Origin: Ruegeria sp. R13_0
Lineage (GTDB): Bacteria; Pseudomonadota; Alphaproteobacteria; Rhodobacterales; Rhodobacteraceae
Direction of reading: 5' to 3'
Assembly: GCF_017743995.1 (NCBI RefSeq)
Contig: NZ_JAGHRB010000014.1
Location: 1 to 64,000, forward strand
DNA: 64,000 nucleotides
The position numbers were made by a program, and so were the translations under genes. This document shows, one piece after another, positions 18,720 to 28,256 of this stretch; position 1 is the stretch's first letter, and the number at the start of each line of letters is the position of its first letter. The notes under the pieces were generated by a model that was not told the origin of the DNA, searched no databases, and was given only the letters and a program-made list of their open reading frames with translations.

Positions 18720-19484
18720 CTAACCGAACAGGCCTCGGCGGACAAGGTTCAACCCAGCAACCAGAAGCACCAACAGGGTTATTTTCCGAAACAGGGCCTG
18801 ATCAATGCGGTCCTGCAACCGCATCCCCAGCCACAACCCCGCAAGGGCCGGCACGACCAAAACGGCTGAGAACGGTGCTGTCTCTCGATTCAGTATCCCT
18901 GATCCGATATGGGCCACTGTCAAAGCCACAGCGCCCAAACCATAGATCACGCCCTGCACTCTCAACTGCTCTTGCTTTGGGGTGTTCAGGGCTGTCAGAT
19001 ACGCCACGGTCGGAGGCCCCCACACGCCCGACATCCCACCGACAAATCCGGCGATTGCTCCGAAGATCGCTTCGAAACGCGCTGATGCCGTCTTGAGGGA
19101 AAAGGTGACCCCGAGGATCTGCAGCAATGCAAAACCCGTCACCGGAATGCCGATCAACATCAGGAAGGTCGAGGCCGGAACCAGCGTCACCAATTGGGCC
19201 CCGATCAGCAGAAAGATCAAACCGACGCTCAGAAAAACCCGGAACCGCCGGATCGACGCAATAGCCGCTCTCCCCCCTTCCTGCAGCGCCTGAACGCCGT
19301 TGGTCACAACGGTCGAGAAGATCAGACCGGCAACAGCAAGCTCGGGCGACAGAAACATGCTCAGACCAGAAACCAGAACCATCGGCATCGCAAACCCGAC
19401 CATGCCTTTGACCCATCCGGCAAGACACGCAATCGCAGCGGCAAGAGCAAGATCGGTCGGAGAGAGTGTGGAAAACAATGTCAT
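18720..19484 (-). CDS. TauE/SafE-family membrane exporter
   Basis: A 254-residue integral membrane protein with about eight hydrophobic helices and the family features LAGWVKGMVGFAMPMV near the N-terminus and a second repeat GFVGGMSGVWGPPTVAYL (about 137-154). TauE/SafE proteins are thought to export sulfite, sulfoacetate or other organic anions. The substrate is not shown by context. It is convergent with the membrane gene at 18173 and ends 4 bp from it. Confidence 0.9.
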   Translation of the reverse strand: MTLFSTLSPTDLALAAAIACLAGWVKGMVGFAMPMVLVSGLSMFLSPELAVAGLIFSTVVTNGVQALQEGGRAAIASIRRFRVFLSVGLIFLLIGAQLVTLVPASTFLMLIGIPVTGFALLQILGVTFSLKTASARFEAIFGAIAGFVGGMSGVWGPPTVAYLTALNTPKQEQLRVQGVIYGLGAVALTVAHIGSGILNRETAPFSAVLVVPALAGLWLGMRLQDRIDQALFRKITLLVLLVAGLNLVRRGLFG

Positions 19485-19628
19485 GCCGTCTAGATATCAC
19501 CCTGCACGCTCTCTGCACTGCAAAAACGCCAAGGTAATTTTTGAACTTTTTCGCAGCGTAATAAGTATTTTTGTTGCGCTGCACGCGCAGCATGATATGA
19601 CCAGACGACGCAAAAGAGGACGTGATTC

Positions 19629-21320
19629 ATGGCCCATGACGGACAGGATATGACCCAGATGACGACAGCTGCGATTTTGCCGGACCTTCTGGCCCTGACA
19701 AAGGCCGCTGTACCAGCGGTCGACGCTGTATTTGAGCGTGCACGCGATTCGGTACGGTCCATGGTCGAGGCTGACGGTCGCATCTCGGGTGCGTTGATCG
19801 AGGCGAACCAGACAGCTGCCCACGGGCTTGCATGGCTGGCAACTTATCATCAGTCCCTTGCACAGATGCAACGCTGGGCCGAAGCGCTTGAGGCGGACGG
19901 CAAGTTTGGCGAGATTGAGCAACTGTTGCACCAGATCGCCTTTGGTGAGTATCTGCATCAGGTCGCTGGTGGCATCTCCATGAACCAGGGCGAGGTTGTC
20001 CGCCTGCAGGATCTGGGGCTGGGCTGGGACGCTCTGTCCGGGTTCCAGACTTCTGAGATCCAGACGCTGATGGCGCAGGCCAATACGCAAGCCGCGCGGT
20101 CGCGCCTTGTCGCTCTCATGGAAGACCAGGCCGGAGCCACCATGTTCGGCGCGTCGGGTCTGGACGAAGAACTTGAGATGATCCGCGACCAGTTCCGTCG
20201 CTATGCCGTCGAAAAGGTCGAACCGCACGCCCATGACTGGCACCTCAAGGACGAACTAATCCCGATCGAGGTCATCGAAGAACTTGCCGAGATGGGCGTT
20301 TTCGGCCTGACCATTCCCGAAGAGTTCGGCGGGTTCGGCCTTTCCAAAGCCTCAATGTGCGTGGTGTCCGAGGAGCTTTCGCGTGGCTATATCGGCGTTG
20401 GCTCACTAGGCACGCGCTCCGAGATTGCGGCCGAGTTGATCATCGCAGGCGGCACGGATGAGCAAAAAGCAAACTGGCTGCCGAAACTGGCCAGCGCTGA
20501 AATCTTGCCGACAGCTGTGTTCACCGAACCCAACACCGGCTCGGATCTTGGCAGCCTGCGCACCCGCGCGGTCAAAAACGCCGATGGCGACTATGAGATT
20601 ACTGGCAACAAAACGTGGATCACCCACGCGGCCCGCACCCATGTGATGACCCTGCTGGCACGTACCAATCCTGACAGCACCGACCACCGCGGCCTGTCGA
20701 TGTTCCTGGCCGAAAAGACGCCGGGCACAGATGAGGCCCCCTTCCCCACCCCCGGCATGACCGGCGGTGAGATCGAGGTGCTGGGCTATCGCGGCATGAA
20801 AGAATACGAGCTGGGCTTCGACGGCTTCCATGTGAAGGGTGAGAACCTTCTGGGTGGCGAAGAAGGTAAAGGCTTCAAGCAATTGATGGAGACTTTTGAG
20901 TCCGCCCGTATCCAAACTGCCGCCCGCGCTATAGGCGTGGCGCAAAGTGCGCTGGATATCGCGATGCAATATGCGCAAGACCGCAAGCAGTTTGGCAAGT
21001 CGCTGATCAACTTCCCGCGCGTGTCCGGCAAGCTGGCGATGATGGCGGTTGAGATCATGATCGCGCGGCAGTTGACCTATTTCTCGGCCTGGGAAAAAGA
21101 TCACGGCCAGCGCTGCGATCTTGAGGCCGGTATGGCCAAGCTGCTGGGCGCTCGCGTGGCCTGGGCCGCGGCGGATAACGGGCTGCAGATCCACGGTGGC
21201 AACGGCTTTGCGCTGGAATACAAGATCAGCCGCGTCCTGTGCGACGCGCGTATCCTGAACATTTTCGAAGGGGCTGCCGAAATTCAGGCACAGGTCATCG
21301 CACGGCGTCTGCTGGGCTGA
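19629..21320 (+). CDS. mcd: Acyl-CoA dehydrogenase, probably (2S)-methylsuccinyl-CoA dehydrogenase
   Basis: A 563-residue flavoprotein, longer than standard acyl-CoA dehydrogenases by an N-terminal domain of about 160 residues. That length and the SRGYIGVGSLGTRSEIAAELI-type block (about 251-271) match methylsuccinyl-CoA dehydrogenase of the ethylmalonyl-CoA pathway. Other family motifs are FTEPNTGSDLGSLRT, NKTWITHAAR, the helix AARAIGVAQSALD, ALEYKISRVLCDARILNIFEGAAEIQ, and a C-terminal IARRLLG. It would oxidise methylsuccinyl-CoA to mesaconyl-CoA and pass electrons to ETF (genes at 6.4 kb). General acyl-CoA dehydrogenase is certain; the Mcd assignment is inferred from length and motif. Confidence 0.85.
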   Translation: MAHDGQDMTQMTTAAILPDLLALTKAAVPAVDAVFERARDSVRSMVEADGRISGALIEANQTAAHGLAWLATYHQSLAQMQRWAEALEADGKFGEIEQLLHQIAFGEYLHQVAGGISMNQGEVVRLQDLGLGWDALSGFQTSEIQTLMAQANTQAARSRLVALMEDQAGATMFGASGLDEELEMIRDQFRRYAVEKVEPHAHDWHLKDELIPIEVIEELAEMGVFGLTIPEEFGGFGLSKASMCVVSEELSRGYIGVGSLGTRSEIAAELIIAGGTDEQKANWLPKLASAEILPTAVFTEPNTGSDLGSLRTRAVKNADGDYEITGNKTWITHAARTHVMTLLARTNPDSTDHRGLSMFLAEKTPGTDEAPFPTPGMTGGEIEVLGYRGMKEYELGFDGFHVKGENLLGGEEGKGFKQLMETFESARIQTAARAIGVAQSALDIAMQYAQDRKQFGKSLINFPRVSGKLAMMAVEIMIARQLTYFSAWEKDHGQRCDLEAGMAKLLGARVAWAAADNGLQIHGGNGFALEYKISRVLCDARILNIFEGAAEIQAQVIARRLLG

Positions 21321-21351
21321 CCGAAATTCGGCAACTTCATTTCCCCAACTG

Positions 21352-21378
21352 AACCCGGCGTTCGCGCCGGGTTTTTTT
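21352..21378 (+). terminator. Rho-independent terminator after mcd
   Basis: An 8-bp perfect stem (acccggcg / cgccgggt) with a ttcg loop is followed by seven Ts, about 30 bases after the stop. Confidence 0.93.
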
Positions 21379-21516
21379 CTTGAACTGCACATTTTGTCCG
21401 CGGCGCTAACCACGCGTACATAACCAATTCTGAACACTCCTCACTGCAACTTCCCCCTTCCCGATCCTGCGCAGATCACTTACACGACCTTTCGAAACCC
21501 GGACGGAGAGACAAAC

Positions 21517-22065
21517 GTGATACGCCTGACCGCGCTGCTGGCTGCCTTGGTGATACTGACACTTGGGGCTTGCGCTCCGTCTTCGACCGTCACACGGGCG
21601 AATGTCGATGGGCTGGCGCTTGAGATCCGCAACCTTGGCCCCGATGTCGATCCGGCCGAGGCCCGCCGCGCCGCGGAAATCTCGTTCAGCTATTCGCAGC
21701 AGTTGAAGCGGGACTGGAACGTGACGGATTCGCCGATCGTTCACAACGCCAAGGTCATCAACGGCTTTCGCGACTACGGCCTGTGCAATGACTGGGCGCA
21801 GGCCATGACCCGGCGCTTGCAGCAAGAGAACTTTCAAACGCTGGATGTGCATTGGGCCACCTCTCCTCCGACCACGTTCCGCATCATCCACCATTCGGCC
21901 GCGATCAGCGCGCGGGGAGATAGCTTGGAAGACGGCGTGATCCTTGACCCCTGGCGGCAGAGCGGCGACCTGTTCTGGGGCGAGATCTCGGAAGACGACC
22001 GCTACAACTGGCGGCCCCGGCTGGAGGTGCGCGAAGAGCTGATCTCGGCCAGCGCGGGCAGCTGA
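21517..22065 (+). CDS. Lipoprotein with a candidate Cys-His-Asp active site
   Basis: A 182-residue protein from a GTG start (ribosome-binding site ggagag) with a signal peptide and lipobox LGAC, so Cys19 is the lipid site. The mature domain has a second cysteine at the start of a helix (GLCNDWAQAM, Cys90), two histidines at 125-126 (IIHHSAAI) and an aspartate at 144 (VILDPWR). That order, Cys then His then Asp, is the one used by transglutaminase-like and related papain-fold enzymes. I do not recognise a named family. It stands alone after the mcd terminator, 44 bp before the META-domain gene. Confidence 0.8.
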   Translation: MIRLTALLAALVILTLGACAPSSTVTRANVDGLALEIRNLGPDVDPAEARRAAEISFSYSQQLKRDWNVTDSPIVHNAKVINGFRDYGLCNDWAQAMTRRLQQENFQTLDVHWATSPPTTFRIIHHSAAISARGDSLEDGVILDPWRQSGDLFWGEISEDDRYNWRPRLEVREELISASAGS

Positions 22066-22108
22066 GATTCCGGTTCAGCCGCACCCGAAGACACGCTAGA
22101 TTGTGCCC

Positions 22109-22501
22109 ATGCTCCGACTGACCCTCGTTCTGCCCTTGATGGCCCTGTTTCAATGCGACCGCGATGAAACCGTGGCGGCCTATGGCGCATCTGACCGGTC
22201 CTGGGTCCTGCAGGAGATTGACGGACAGCCCTTTGAAGCCAGCGCCCTGCTGCAATTCCCCGAGGAGGGCAAAATCGCGGGCAACGCCCCCTGCAACAGC
22301 TACAATGGCACGCTGAACGCGCCCTATCCATGGTTCGAGATCAAGGACCTTGCCGCCACCCGCGCCGCCTGTGCCGCGCTTGAGGCCGAGGGAATGTATT
22401 TCGCCGCCCTGTTGGCGATGACCCAATCCGAGGTTTCGGGCGATGTTCTTATTCTGCGCAATGAGGACGGGCACGAGATGGTGTTCAAAGCCGCCGAGTA
22501 A
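22109..22501 (+). CDS. META/HslJ-domain envelope protein
   Basis: A 130-residue protein with a hydrophobic N-terminus ending near Cys17, then a META-type domain: [12 protein letters not shown], an [15 protein letters not shown] block (the typical G-x-x-x-C-N-x-Y-x-G pattern, about 50-64) and [19 protein letters not shown]. HslJ-like proteins are linked to envelope stress and heat; the exact role is unknown. It follows the lipoprotein at 21517 by 44 bp. Its 3' end overlaps the recO 3' end by 17 bp on the other strand. The cysteine box is not a standard lipobox. Confidence 0.83.
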   Translation: MLRLTLVLPLMALFQCDRDETVAAYGASDRSWVLQEIDGQPFEASALLQFPEEGKIAGNAPCNSYNGTLNAPYPWFEIKDLAATRAACAALEAEGMYFAALLAMTQSEVSGDVLILRNEDGHEMVFKAAE

Positions 22502-23210
22502 GCCTCTCAATGAACCGCGCCCGCGCCTCGGGCAACGGGTGATGGCCCAGCGCGGGTGCAACGCGGTGTTCCAAGAAAAACCCCGTCGTGTTCAGCCCCT
22601 GCACGATCTCGGCATCCGGTGCCGTCCCTTCGCCTCTTAGACAGGGCGGCAGGGGCAACAGGCGGTCGGCCCACTCTCCGGCGCCTTCCACACTGACGGC
22701 CCGACCCGTTTTGGGTGAGACATAGACCAACCCCTCGGTCGCGCCGGTTACAGCGCAAGAGGACAGATCGAGGCCAAAGCCCAGCTCCTCAAGCAGCGCA
22801 AGTTCCCAACGCAGATAGGCCAGCGGCCAAATCTCATCCTGCCCTAGCAGATCCATCAACTGCTCGGTCTGGGTGTAGATGGCGGGATGCGGCTCGCGCT
22901 CGGGCAGGCAGAAGGACAACAAAGACACCACCGCGTTCAACCCCGCCAGCGCCAGCCGACCGGAGAACGCCGCCGCCGCGCGCGAACGCAAGGGTTCGAC
23001 CTGGAAGGTGCCGATATGTTCCTCAAGCCGCGCCCGCCACAGCACGTCCAGCTGCGCGCCGGGCTGCAAGATCGGCGCAATCTTGCGGCTGGTTCCACCG
23101 CGCACCACGCCCGCATGACGGCCATGAGTCTCGGTGAAGACCTCAATAATCGCGGCCGTTTCACCGTGGCGGCGCGTGGTCAGTAAGATGCCGTGATCGC
23201 GCCAGTCCAA
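22485..23210 (-). CDS. recO: DNA repair protein RecO
   Basis: RecO loads RecA onto SSB-coated DNA in the RecFOR pathway. The 241-residue protein has the N-terminal OB fold ([24 protein letters not shown] and [14 protein letters not shown]), a helical core and the closing [14 protein letters not shown]. Family members begin at about the WRD motif, so I choose a TTG start at 23210, preceded by ccggag; the longer open frame from 23264 adds residues unlike RecO. The gene is separated from era and DUF1491 by cti, trhA and SemiSWEET genes, although these commonly lie together. Confidence 0.9.
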   Translation of the reverse strand: MDWRDHGILLTTRRHGETAAIIEVFTETHGRHAGVVRGGTSRKIAPILQPGAQLDVLWRARLEEHIGTFQVEPLRSRAAAAFSGRLALAGLNAVVSLLSFCLPEREPHPAIYTQTEQLMDLLGQDEIWPLAYLRWELALLEELGFGLDLSSCAVTGATEGLVYVSPKTGRAVSVEGAGEWADRLLPLPPCLRGEGTAPDAEIVQGLNTTGFFLEHRVAPALGHHPLPEARARFIERLTRRL

Positions 23211-23351
23211 GGCAAGCTCCGGTCGGGGTTGGAAATCGGTCGCCTCACAAGAGCGCAACTGCACGCCGGGCGCAAGCGGGATGGGGGACTCGACAAACCG
23301 GGCGCTTGGACCAAGATTGTGGTTGTGCGCGCGATAGTTGGGGGGACAACG

Positions 23352-25637
23352 ATGCCAGCCAGAATTTGGGTTACCCTATTTGCAAGCTTGATCGGCGTTA
23401 GCCCTCTTCCCGCCTCTGGTCAGGCAGACTGGTCACAGGTCAAGCCGGTTCTCGACAAGCGATGCGTGGTTTGCCACGGCTGCTACGACGCGCCCTGTCA
23501 GGTCAAGCTGACCTCGCCCGAGGGGCTGCTGCGCGGCGGCAGCAAGCTGGCGGTTTACCATTCGCAGCGTCTGGAAGATGCCCAGCCAACCCGTTTAGGG
23601 CAGGATGCTACAACGCTTGAGGGGTGGCGGGACTTGGGATTCCATCCGGTTCTTCCACAGGCGCAAGGCGAGACCAGCTTGTTGGAGCGCTATCTGGCAC
23701 TGGGGGCCGAGAACCCTCTGCCCACAAACGCGCCCCTGCCGGAAACGTTGGGGCTGGCACTTGACCGCCCCTTGGTCTGCCCAACAAATAAAGAGTTCGA
23801 CGCCTTTCGCGAAAGTCATCCCATGGCCGGAATGCCCTATGGGACTGCTCCACTGGCAGCCTCAGAGCATGCGCTGTTGATGGACTGGTTGCAGAACGGA
23901 GCAGCCTTGCCTGAGGCGACCACGCCATTGCCGGACGATATCCAAGAGCAGGTTACCGTGTGGGAGGCATTTCTGAACGCCCCCGACCCGCGCGCGCAAT
24001 TGATGAACCGGTATCTGTTCGAACACCTGTTTCTGGCCCGCCTACATTTCGAAGGCGACGACCCACGGCGGTTCTTTCAAATGGTCCGGTCCAGAACGCC
24101 CAGCGGAGAAAAGATCGACATCATCGCCACCCGCCGCCCGTTTGATGATCCGGGCTCCAACCCGTTCTACTACCGTCTACAACCGGTCAATGAAACCATC
24201 GTCCACAAAGAACACCTGGTTTATACGCTGAGCCCGGATCGCATGGCGCGGTTTCAGGCGCTGTTCCTGCAGCCCAACTGGGCACTGACCGACCTGCCCT
24301 CCTATGGCGATGCCGAGGGCGGAGACCCGTTCTCGACCTTCGCGGCGATCCCCGTGCGTAGCCGCTATCAATTCCTGTTGGACGACGCACTGTTCTTCGT
24401 GCGCAGTTTCATCCGCGGCCCCGTCTGTCACGGAGAGACTGCCGTTGACGTCATCGAGGACCGGTTCTGGGTCAGTTTCCTTGACCCTGACGCCGACCTC
24501 TCGATCACCGACCCAAGTTTTCTGGCCGAAGGCGCTGCGCTTCTTGAGCTGCCCGTCGCGCAGGTAGGCCAAAGCTTGGGCGACCTGCACATGTTCTCGC
24601 ATCAGAATCAGGCCCAGTACCTTGAGTTTCGCGATACCCGCTATCGCAACAGCCCTGCGCATCAAACCGGTTGGGGCTATGACGCGATCTGGGATGGCGA
24701 GGGATCCAACCCGAACGCCCTGATCACCGTGTTTCGACACTTCGACAACGCCTCGGCCCTGACTGGGTTTCATGGCGATATCCCTGAAACCGCCTGGGTC
24801 ATCGACTATCCGGTGTTTGAACGGATCTACTATAATCTGGTCGCTGGATATGATGTGTTCGGACGTGTCGAACACCAACTGGCGACCCGCATCTACATGG
24901 ACGAATTGCGTATGGAGAGTGAGGACAACTTCCTGACCTTCATGCCACGCAATCTGCGGCCGGGGATGCACGAAAACTGGTACCGAGGCGTTCTGGCCAG
25001 ATTGCACACTTTCTGGCACACCCGTCGCATCGACGACACGATGCCCACCGGGATTACGTTTGAAACGGACGCCCCCAAGCAGGAGTTTTTTCTGCAGCTT
25101 TTGGCCCGCGGCAACGGGCTATGGTCGCGCTCAGACCCGATCAACCGATGCGATGGTGGGGATTGCGCGCAGGATGCCCTGACTTCCCTCACTAGCCAGA
25201 CCGGGCCGTGGGTCAAGTTTCTACCCGATCTGTCCTTGTTGGTGGTCGAGACAAGCGACGAGAAAGCCGAAGTTTTCACCCTGATCCACGACAAGGCCCA
25301 TACCAATATAGCCTTCCTGTTCGATGAGACCGCCCGGCGAGAACCCGAAGAAGACGTTCTGACCATTTTACCTGAGATGATCGGAAGCTACCCAAACTTC
25401 TTCTTCAAACTGCCTGAGGCGCAATTGCCCGACTTTGTTCAGGCTGTGAAAGGTGTCGCCACGCAAGAGGACTGGATGCAGTTGATTGCCGATTTCGGCG
25501 TGCGCCGGACCAGCGAAGACTTCTGGGCCATCAGCGATCAGATCCACGCCCGTTTTCTGAAGGACAAACCAATTCAGGCGGGCATTCTGGACCTCAACCG
25601 GTACAAAGACCCAAAGTCCGGCGATGATCCAACTTGA
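23352..25637 (+). CDS. cti: Fatty acid cis/trans isomerase (Cti), haem-binding
   Basis: This 761-residue periplasmic protein isomerises cis to trans double bonds in membrane phospholipids, which stiffens the membrane during solvent or heat stress. An N-terminal signal sequence (about 1-24) is followed by a c-type haem motif CVVCH at 38-42, and by Cti-type blocks around [24 protein letters not shown] (about 221-236) and [12 protein letters not shown]. The ATG at 23352 is chosen over the open-frame start at 23193, which lies inside the divergent recO gene. Cti is best known from Pseudomonas and Vibrio. Confidence in the family is high. Confidence 0.92.
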   Translation: MPARIWVTLFASLIGVSPLPASGQADWSQVKPVLDKRCVVCHGCYDAPCQVKLTSPEGLLRGGSKLAVYHSQRLEDAQPTRLGQDATTLEGWRDLGFHPVLPQAQGETSLLERYLALGAENPLPTNAPLPETLGLALDRPLVCPTNKEFDAFRESHPMAGMPYGTAPLAASEHALLMDWLQNGAALPEATTPLPDDIQEQVTVWEAFLNAPDPRAQLMNRYLFEHLFLARLHFEGDDPRRFFQMVRSRTPSGEKIDIIATRRPFDDPGSNPFYYRLQPVNETIVHKEHLVYTLSPDRMARFQALFLQPNWALTDLPSYGDAEGGDPFSTFAAIPVRSRYQFLLDDALFFVRSFIRGPVCHGETAVDVIEDRFWVSFLDPDADLSITDPSFLAEGAALLELPVAQVGQSLGDLHMFSHQNQAQYLEFRDTRYRNSPAHQTGWGYDAIWDGEGSNPNALITVFRHFDNASALTGFHGDIPETAWVIDYPVFERIYYNLVAGYDVFGRVEHQLATRIYMDELRMESEDNFLTFMPRNLRPGMHENWYRGVLARLHTFWHTRRIDDTMPTGITFETDAPKQEFFLQLLARGNGLWSRSDPINRCDGGDCAQDALTSLTSQTGPWVKFLPDLSLLVVETSDEKAEVFTLIHDKAHTNIAFLFDETARREPEEDVLTILPEMIGSYPNFFFKLPEAQLPDFVQAVKGVATQEDWMQLIADFGVRRTSEDFWAISDQIHARFLKDKPIQAGILDLNRYKDPKSGDDPT

Positions 25638-25759
25638 GCATTGCGGTTTGATAAAGAGGGGATGAAAAACACCCGCCAGCGCCGCAAGCTGTGGCACCCA
25701 CACGAGAAGTTCAGCCCGGCAGACTTGCCCAAAGTTGACAGCGGCCCTACCCTTTTACT

Positions 25760-26428
25760 ATGCGATCTTTTGCACATATCCGGCCAGCCTATAGCCGGGC
25801 CGAGCGCATCAGTGACGGGGTTGTACATGTTCTGGGCCTTTTTCTGGCCCTCATCGCGGTTCCCATTCTGATTGTCATGACGATGTACTATCGCGCCGAA
25901 CCGGACGCAGTCATGGGCGCGTCGATCTACGGTGTGACGCTGATCCTGATGCTCAGCTTTTCTGCGCTCTACAATATGGTCGTCAGCGACCGCTGGTCCG
26001 AAGTTCTGCGCAGGCTGGATCACTCGGGCATCTATGTGAAGATCGCAGGCACCTACACGCCGTTCCTGCTGCTGTCCGGAGCACAAGCCCCAGGGCTGAT
26101 GATCGGTCTTTGGTCCTCGGCCACGCTGGGGTCGGTGCTGAAAATGGTGGACCCGCACCGCTTTCGCTGGATCGGGCTGGTCTTGTATCTGGGAATGGGC
26201 TGGGCCGCCGTCTGGAGCGGGCACGCTTTGCTGGACGAGCTGCCACCTTCGGTACTCGCTCTGATGATTGCCGGAGGGGTAGTCTACACCGCAGGCGTCA
26301 TCTTCTACCTGTCCGACTGGATGCCCTATCACAACACGATATGGCATGTCTTCGTACTGGCAGGCAGTGTTCTGTTCTTCGCCGCAGTATCGCTACGGGT
26401 GTCGCTGGAGCCGCTGGTGCTGGGCTAG
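25760..26428 (+). CDS. trhA: Hemolysin III / TrhA-family membrane protein
   Basis: A 222-residue integral membrane protein with seven hydrophobic helices. The family signatures are SDGVVHVLGL (about 18-27), SALYNMV near 73 and the RRLDHSGIYVKIAGTYTPF block (about 84-102), followed by the His pair in DWMPYHNTIWHVFVLAG. TrhA/YqfA proteins belong to the PAQR-like CREST superfamily and are linked to membrane energetics or lipid homeostasis. It follows cti by 122 bp; both may relate to membrane fluidity. It is convergent with the SemiSWEET gene. Confidence 0.92.
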   Translation: MRSFAHIRPAYSRAERISDGVVHVLGLFLALIAVPILIVMTMYYRAEPDAVMGASIYGVTLILMLSFSALYNMVVSDRWSEVLRRLDHSGIYVKIAGTYTPFLLLSGAQAPGLMIGLWSSATLGSVLKMVDPHRFRWIGLVLYLGMGWAAVWSGHALLDELPPSVLALMIAGGVVYTAGVIFYLSDWMPYHNTIWHVFVLAGSVLFFAAVSLRVSLEPLVLG

Positions 26429-26435
26429 TGCCCGC

Positions 26436-26759
26436 TCAGAACGTCAGGCCCGCGTGCATCAGGATACCAACCACCATCAACAGGTTGAGGATCATCGAAA
26501 TCCCATTGCCCACGTAAATCGGCAGCTTCCCGACCACCAACCCATAAGCAAACCACAGAAATGACAGCGCAGCATAAAGCGACCAGGACAAAAGCGACTG
26601 GCCAGTGGCGTGTTGCGAGTGGGTGAAAAACAGCTTGATCAGCTGCGGCAGCGTGGCAAAGGGGCCGACGACACCAATGAAGACCATGAAGCCTTCGAAT
26701 CGCTGCATCCAATGACCCAGGTTCGATTTTTCAAGTTTCTCAGCGAGTGTTTCAGCCAC
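26436..26759 (-). CDS. SemiSWEET/MtN3-like transporter
   Basis: A 107-residue protein with three hydrophobic helices (about 23-42, 55-74 and 80-101). The first repeat contains GPFATLPQLIKLFFT, the PQ-loop signature, and GQSLLSWSLY follows. SemiSWEETs form dimers that pass sugars, and related proteins may move other small solutes. It lies 104 bp after the DUF1491 gene on the same strand, and 7 bp from the end of trhA on the other. Confidence 0.87.
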   Translation of the reverse strand: MAETLAEKLEKSNLGHWMQRFEGFMVFIGVVGPFATLPQLIKLFFTHSQHATGQSLLSWSLYAALSFLWFAYGLVVGKLPIYVGNGISMILNLLMVVGILMHAGLTF

Positions 26760-26863
26760 GCCAACACCTGACCTTTTTGCGGTTTTCTAAACGATCGGCC
26801 TTTGCCGATCTGCCCTTCAAACTAGACGGTTTGAGCCGCCTGTCCAAGTCCCCGAAAGTGGAG

Positions 26864-27193
26864 CTATTCCAGACCCTCTTCATCCAGCAAATGCCGCCCC
26901 TGCCGGTCTTCGACCTCGATCACCCAGAGATCAGGGTCAAAGCTACGTTGGCGCTGGATGGCCTCGTCCACATTACCCTCGGCGCCGCTGGAGAGTTCCA
27001 CCCATTTGCGCGCGCCGCTCATCAGGTCAAAGCTGCGTTGAAAGGCCACCGCCATCCCATCAAGCGTGTTGAGCTTGACCAGAACCGCACCCGCCGTGTC
27101 ATCGCCATGCGCCACCACAAAGGCCGGGATTTCCTGAAACCGTAGGCGCGCCAGATAAGCATGGACCCAGAAGTCTGCGGTCAGACGGGTCAT
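26864..27193 (-). CDS. DUF1491-family protein
   Basis: A 109-residue cytoplasmic protein with the DUF1491 features FWVHAYLARL (about 8-17), GDDTAGAVLVKLN, and an RKWVELS motif, ending in the acidic DLWVIEVED. The function is unknown. It typically follows era in alphaproteobacteria, as here, with a four-base ATGA overlap with the era stop. In other genomes recO follows; here recO is 3.6 kb further on. Confidence 0.9.
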   Translation of the reverse strand: MTRLTADFWVHAYLARLRFQEIPAFVVAHGDDTAGAVLVKLNTLDGMAVAFQRSFDLMSGARKWVELSSGAEGNVDEAIQRQRSFDPDLWVIEVEDRQGRHLLDEEGLE

Positions 27194-28098
27194 GCGTTGC
27201 CGTCTTTGAAATCCAGACCCATTTCCGAGTAACGCTCGGATTCCTCCAGCCAGTTGGGCCGGACTTTGACCTGCAGGAACAGGTGAATCTTGCGGTCAAG
27301 GAACTCTTCCAGTTCCGCCCGCGCGGCCTGGCTGACGGCCTTGATCGTCTCGCCCTTTTTGCCCAGCACGATGCCTTTGTGGCCGTCGCGCATGACGTAG
27401 ATGATCTGATCAATCCGGGCCGAGCCGTCTTTGCGCTCTTCCCAGCTCTCGGTTTCGACGGTTAGCTGATAGGGCAGCTCCTGATGCAGACGCAGGGTCA
27501 GCTTCTCGCGCGTCATCTCGGCGGCGATCATGCGCAGGGGCAGATCGGCGATCTGATCCTCGGGGTAAAGCCACGGGCCTTCGGGCAACTCACCGGCCAG
27601 CCATTTGCGCAGGTCGTCGACGCCGTGGCCTTTCTCGGCCGAGATCATGAAGGTTTCGGCAAAAGGATAGCGTGCGTTCAAGTCGCTTGCCAGCGCCAAC
27701 AGCTTCTCGGACGGCACCTTGTCGATCTTGTTGATGGCCAGCGCGATGGTGCGGCCCTGCCCGATCTCTTCGAGACCTTCGAGGATCCGCTCGACGCCTT
27801 CGGTGATGCCGCGATGGGCCTCGATCATCAGGACAACCACATCCGCATCAGCCGCCCCGCCCCAGGCGGCGGCAACCATCGCACGGTCCAAACGGCGGCG
27901 CGGTTTGAACAGGCCGGGCGTGTCGACAAAGACCAGCTGCGCGTCGCCCTCCATCGCCACGCCACGAATGCGCGCGCGGGTGGTCTGCACCTTATGCGTC
28001 ACGATCGAGACCTTGGCCCCGACCATGCGGTTCAAAAGGGTGGATTTGCCTGCGTTTGGCTCTCCGATCAGGGCGATAAATCCGGCGCGTGTGGTCAT
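27190..28098 (-). CDS. era: GTPase Era
   Basis: A 302-residue GTPase needed for 16S rRNA maturation and 30S assembly. It shows the P-loop GEPNAGKST at about 12-20, DTPGLF near 59, NKID near 120 and a C-terminal KH domain with YVMRDGHKGIVLGKKGETIK and RPNWLEE. The normal rnc-era linkage is broken: a multicopper oxidase gene lies between them on the opposite strand, so era needs its own promoter in 28099-28256. Confidence 0.97.
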   Translation of the reverse strand: MTTRAGFIALIGEPNAGKSTLLNRMVGAKVSIVTHKVQTTRARIRGVAMEGDAQLVFVDTPGLFKPRRRLDRAMVAAAWGGAADADVVVLMIEAHRGITEGVERILEGLEEIGQGRTIALAINKIDKVPSEKLLALASDLNARYPFAETFMISAEKGHGVDDLRKWLAGELPEGPWLYPEDQIADLPLRMIAAEMTREKLTLRLHQELPYQLTVETESWEERKDGSARIDQIIYVMRDGHKGIVLGKKGETIKAVSQAARAELEEFLDRKIHLFLQVKVRPNWLEESERYSEMGLDFKDGNA

Positions 28099-28256
28099 GT
28101 CTGTTGCGATCCTGTTTGCAAGTGCGCACCCCTATAGCAGAATGCCCGCGCGGGCCAGAGGGTTTTGTCGCATTGCGATCCGTCGTGCGCAGTGAAACTG
28201 TAGCCATACGCCACGCCGATGACAGCCAGGCGAGGATTTCATCAAAGAGGCAAATC

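Noticed and set aside
25735-25765. A TTGACA and TACTAT-like promoter before trhA
   Set aside because: The -10-like part overlaps the chosen ATG, so transcription would begin inside the gene; spacing is also poor.
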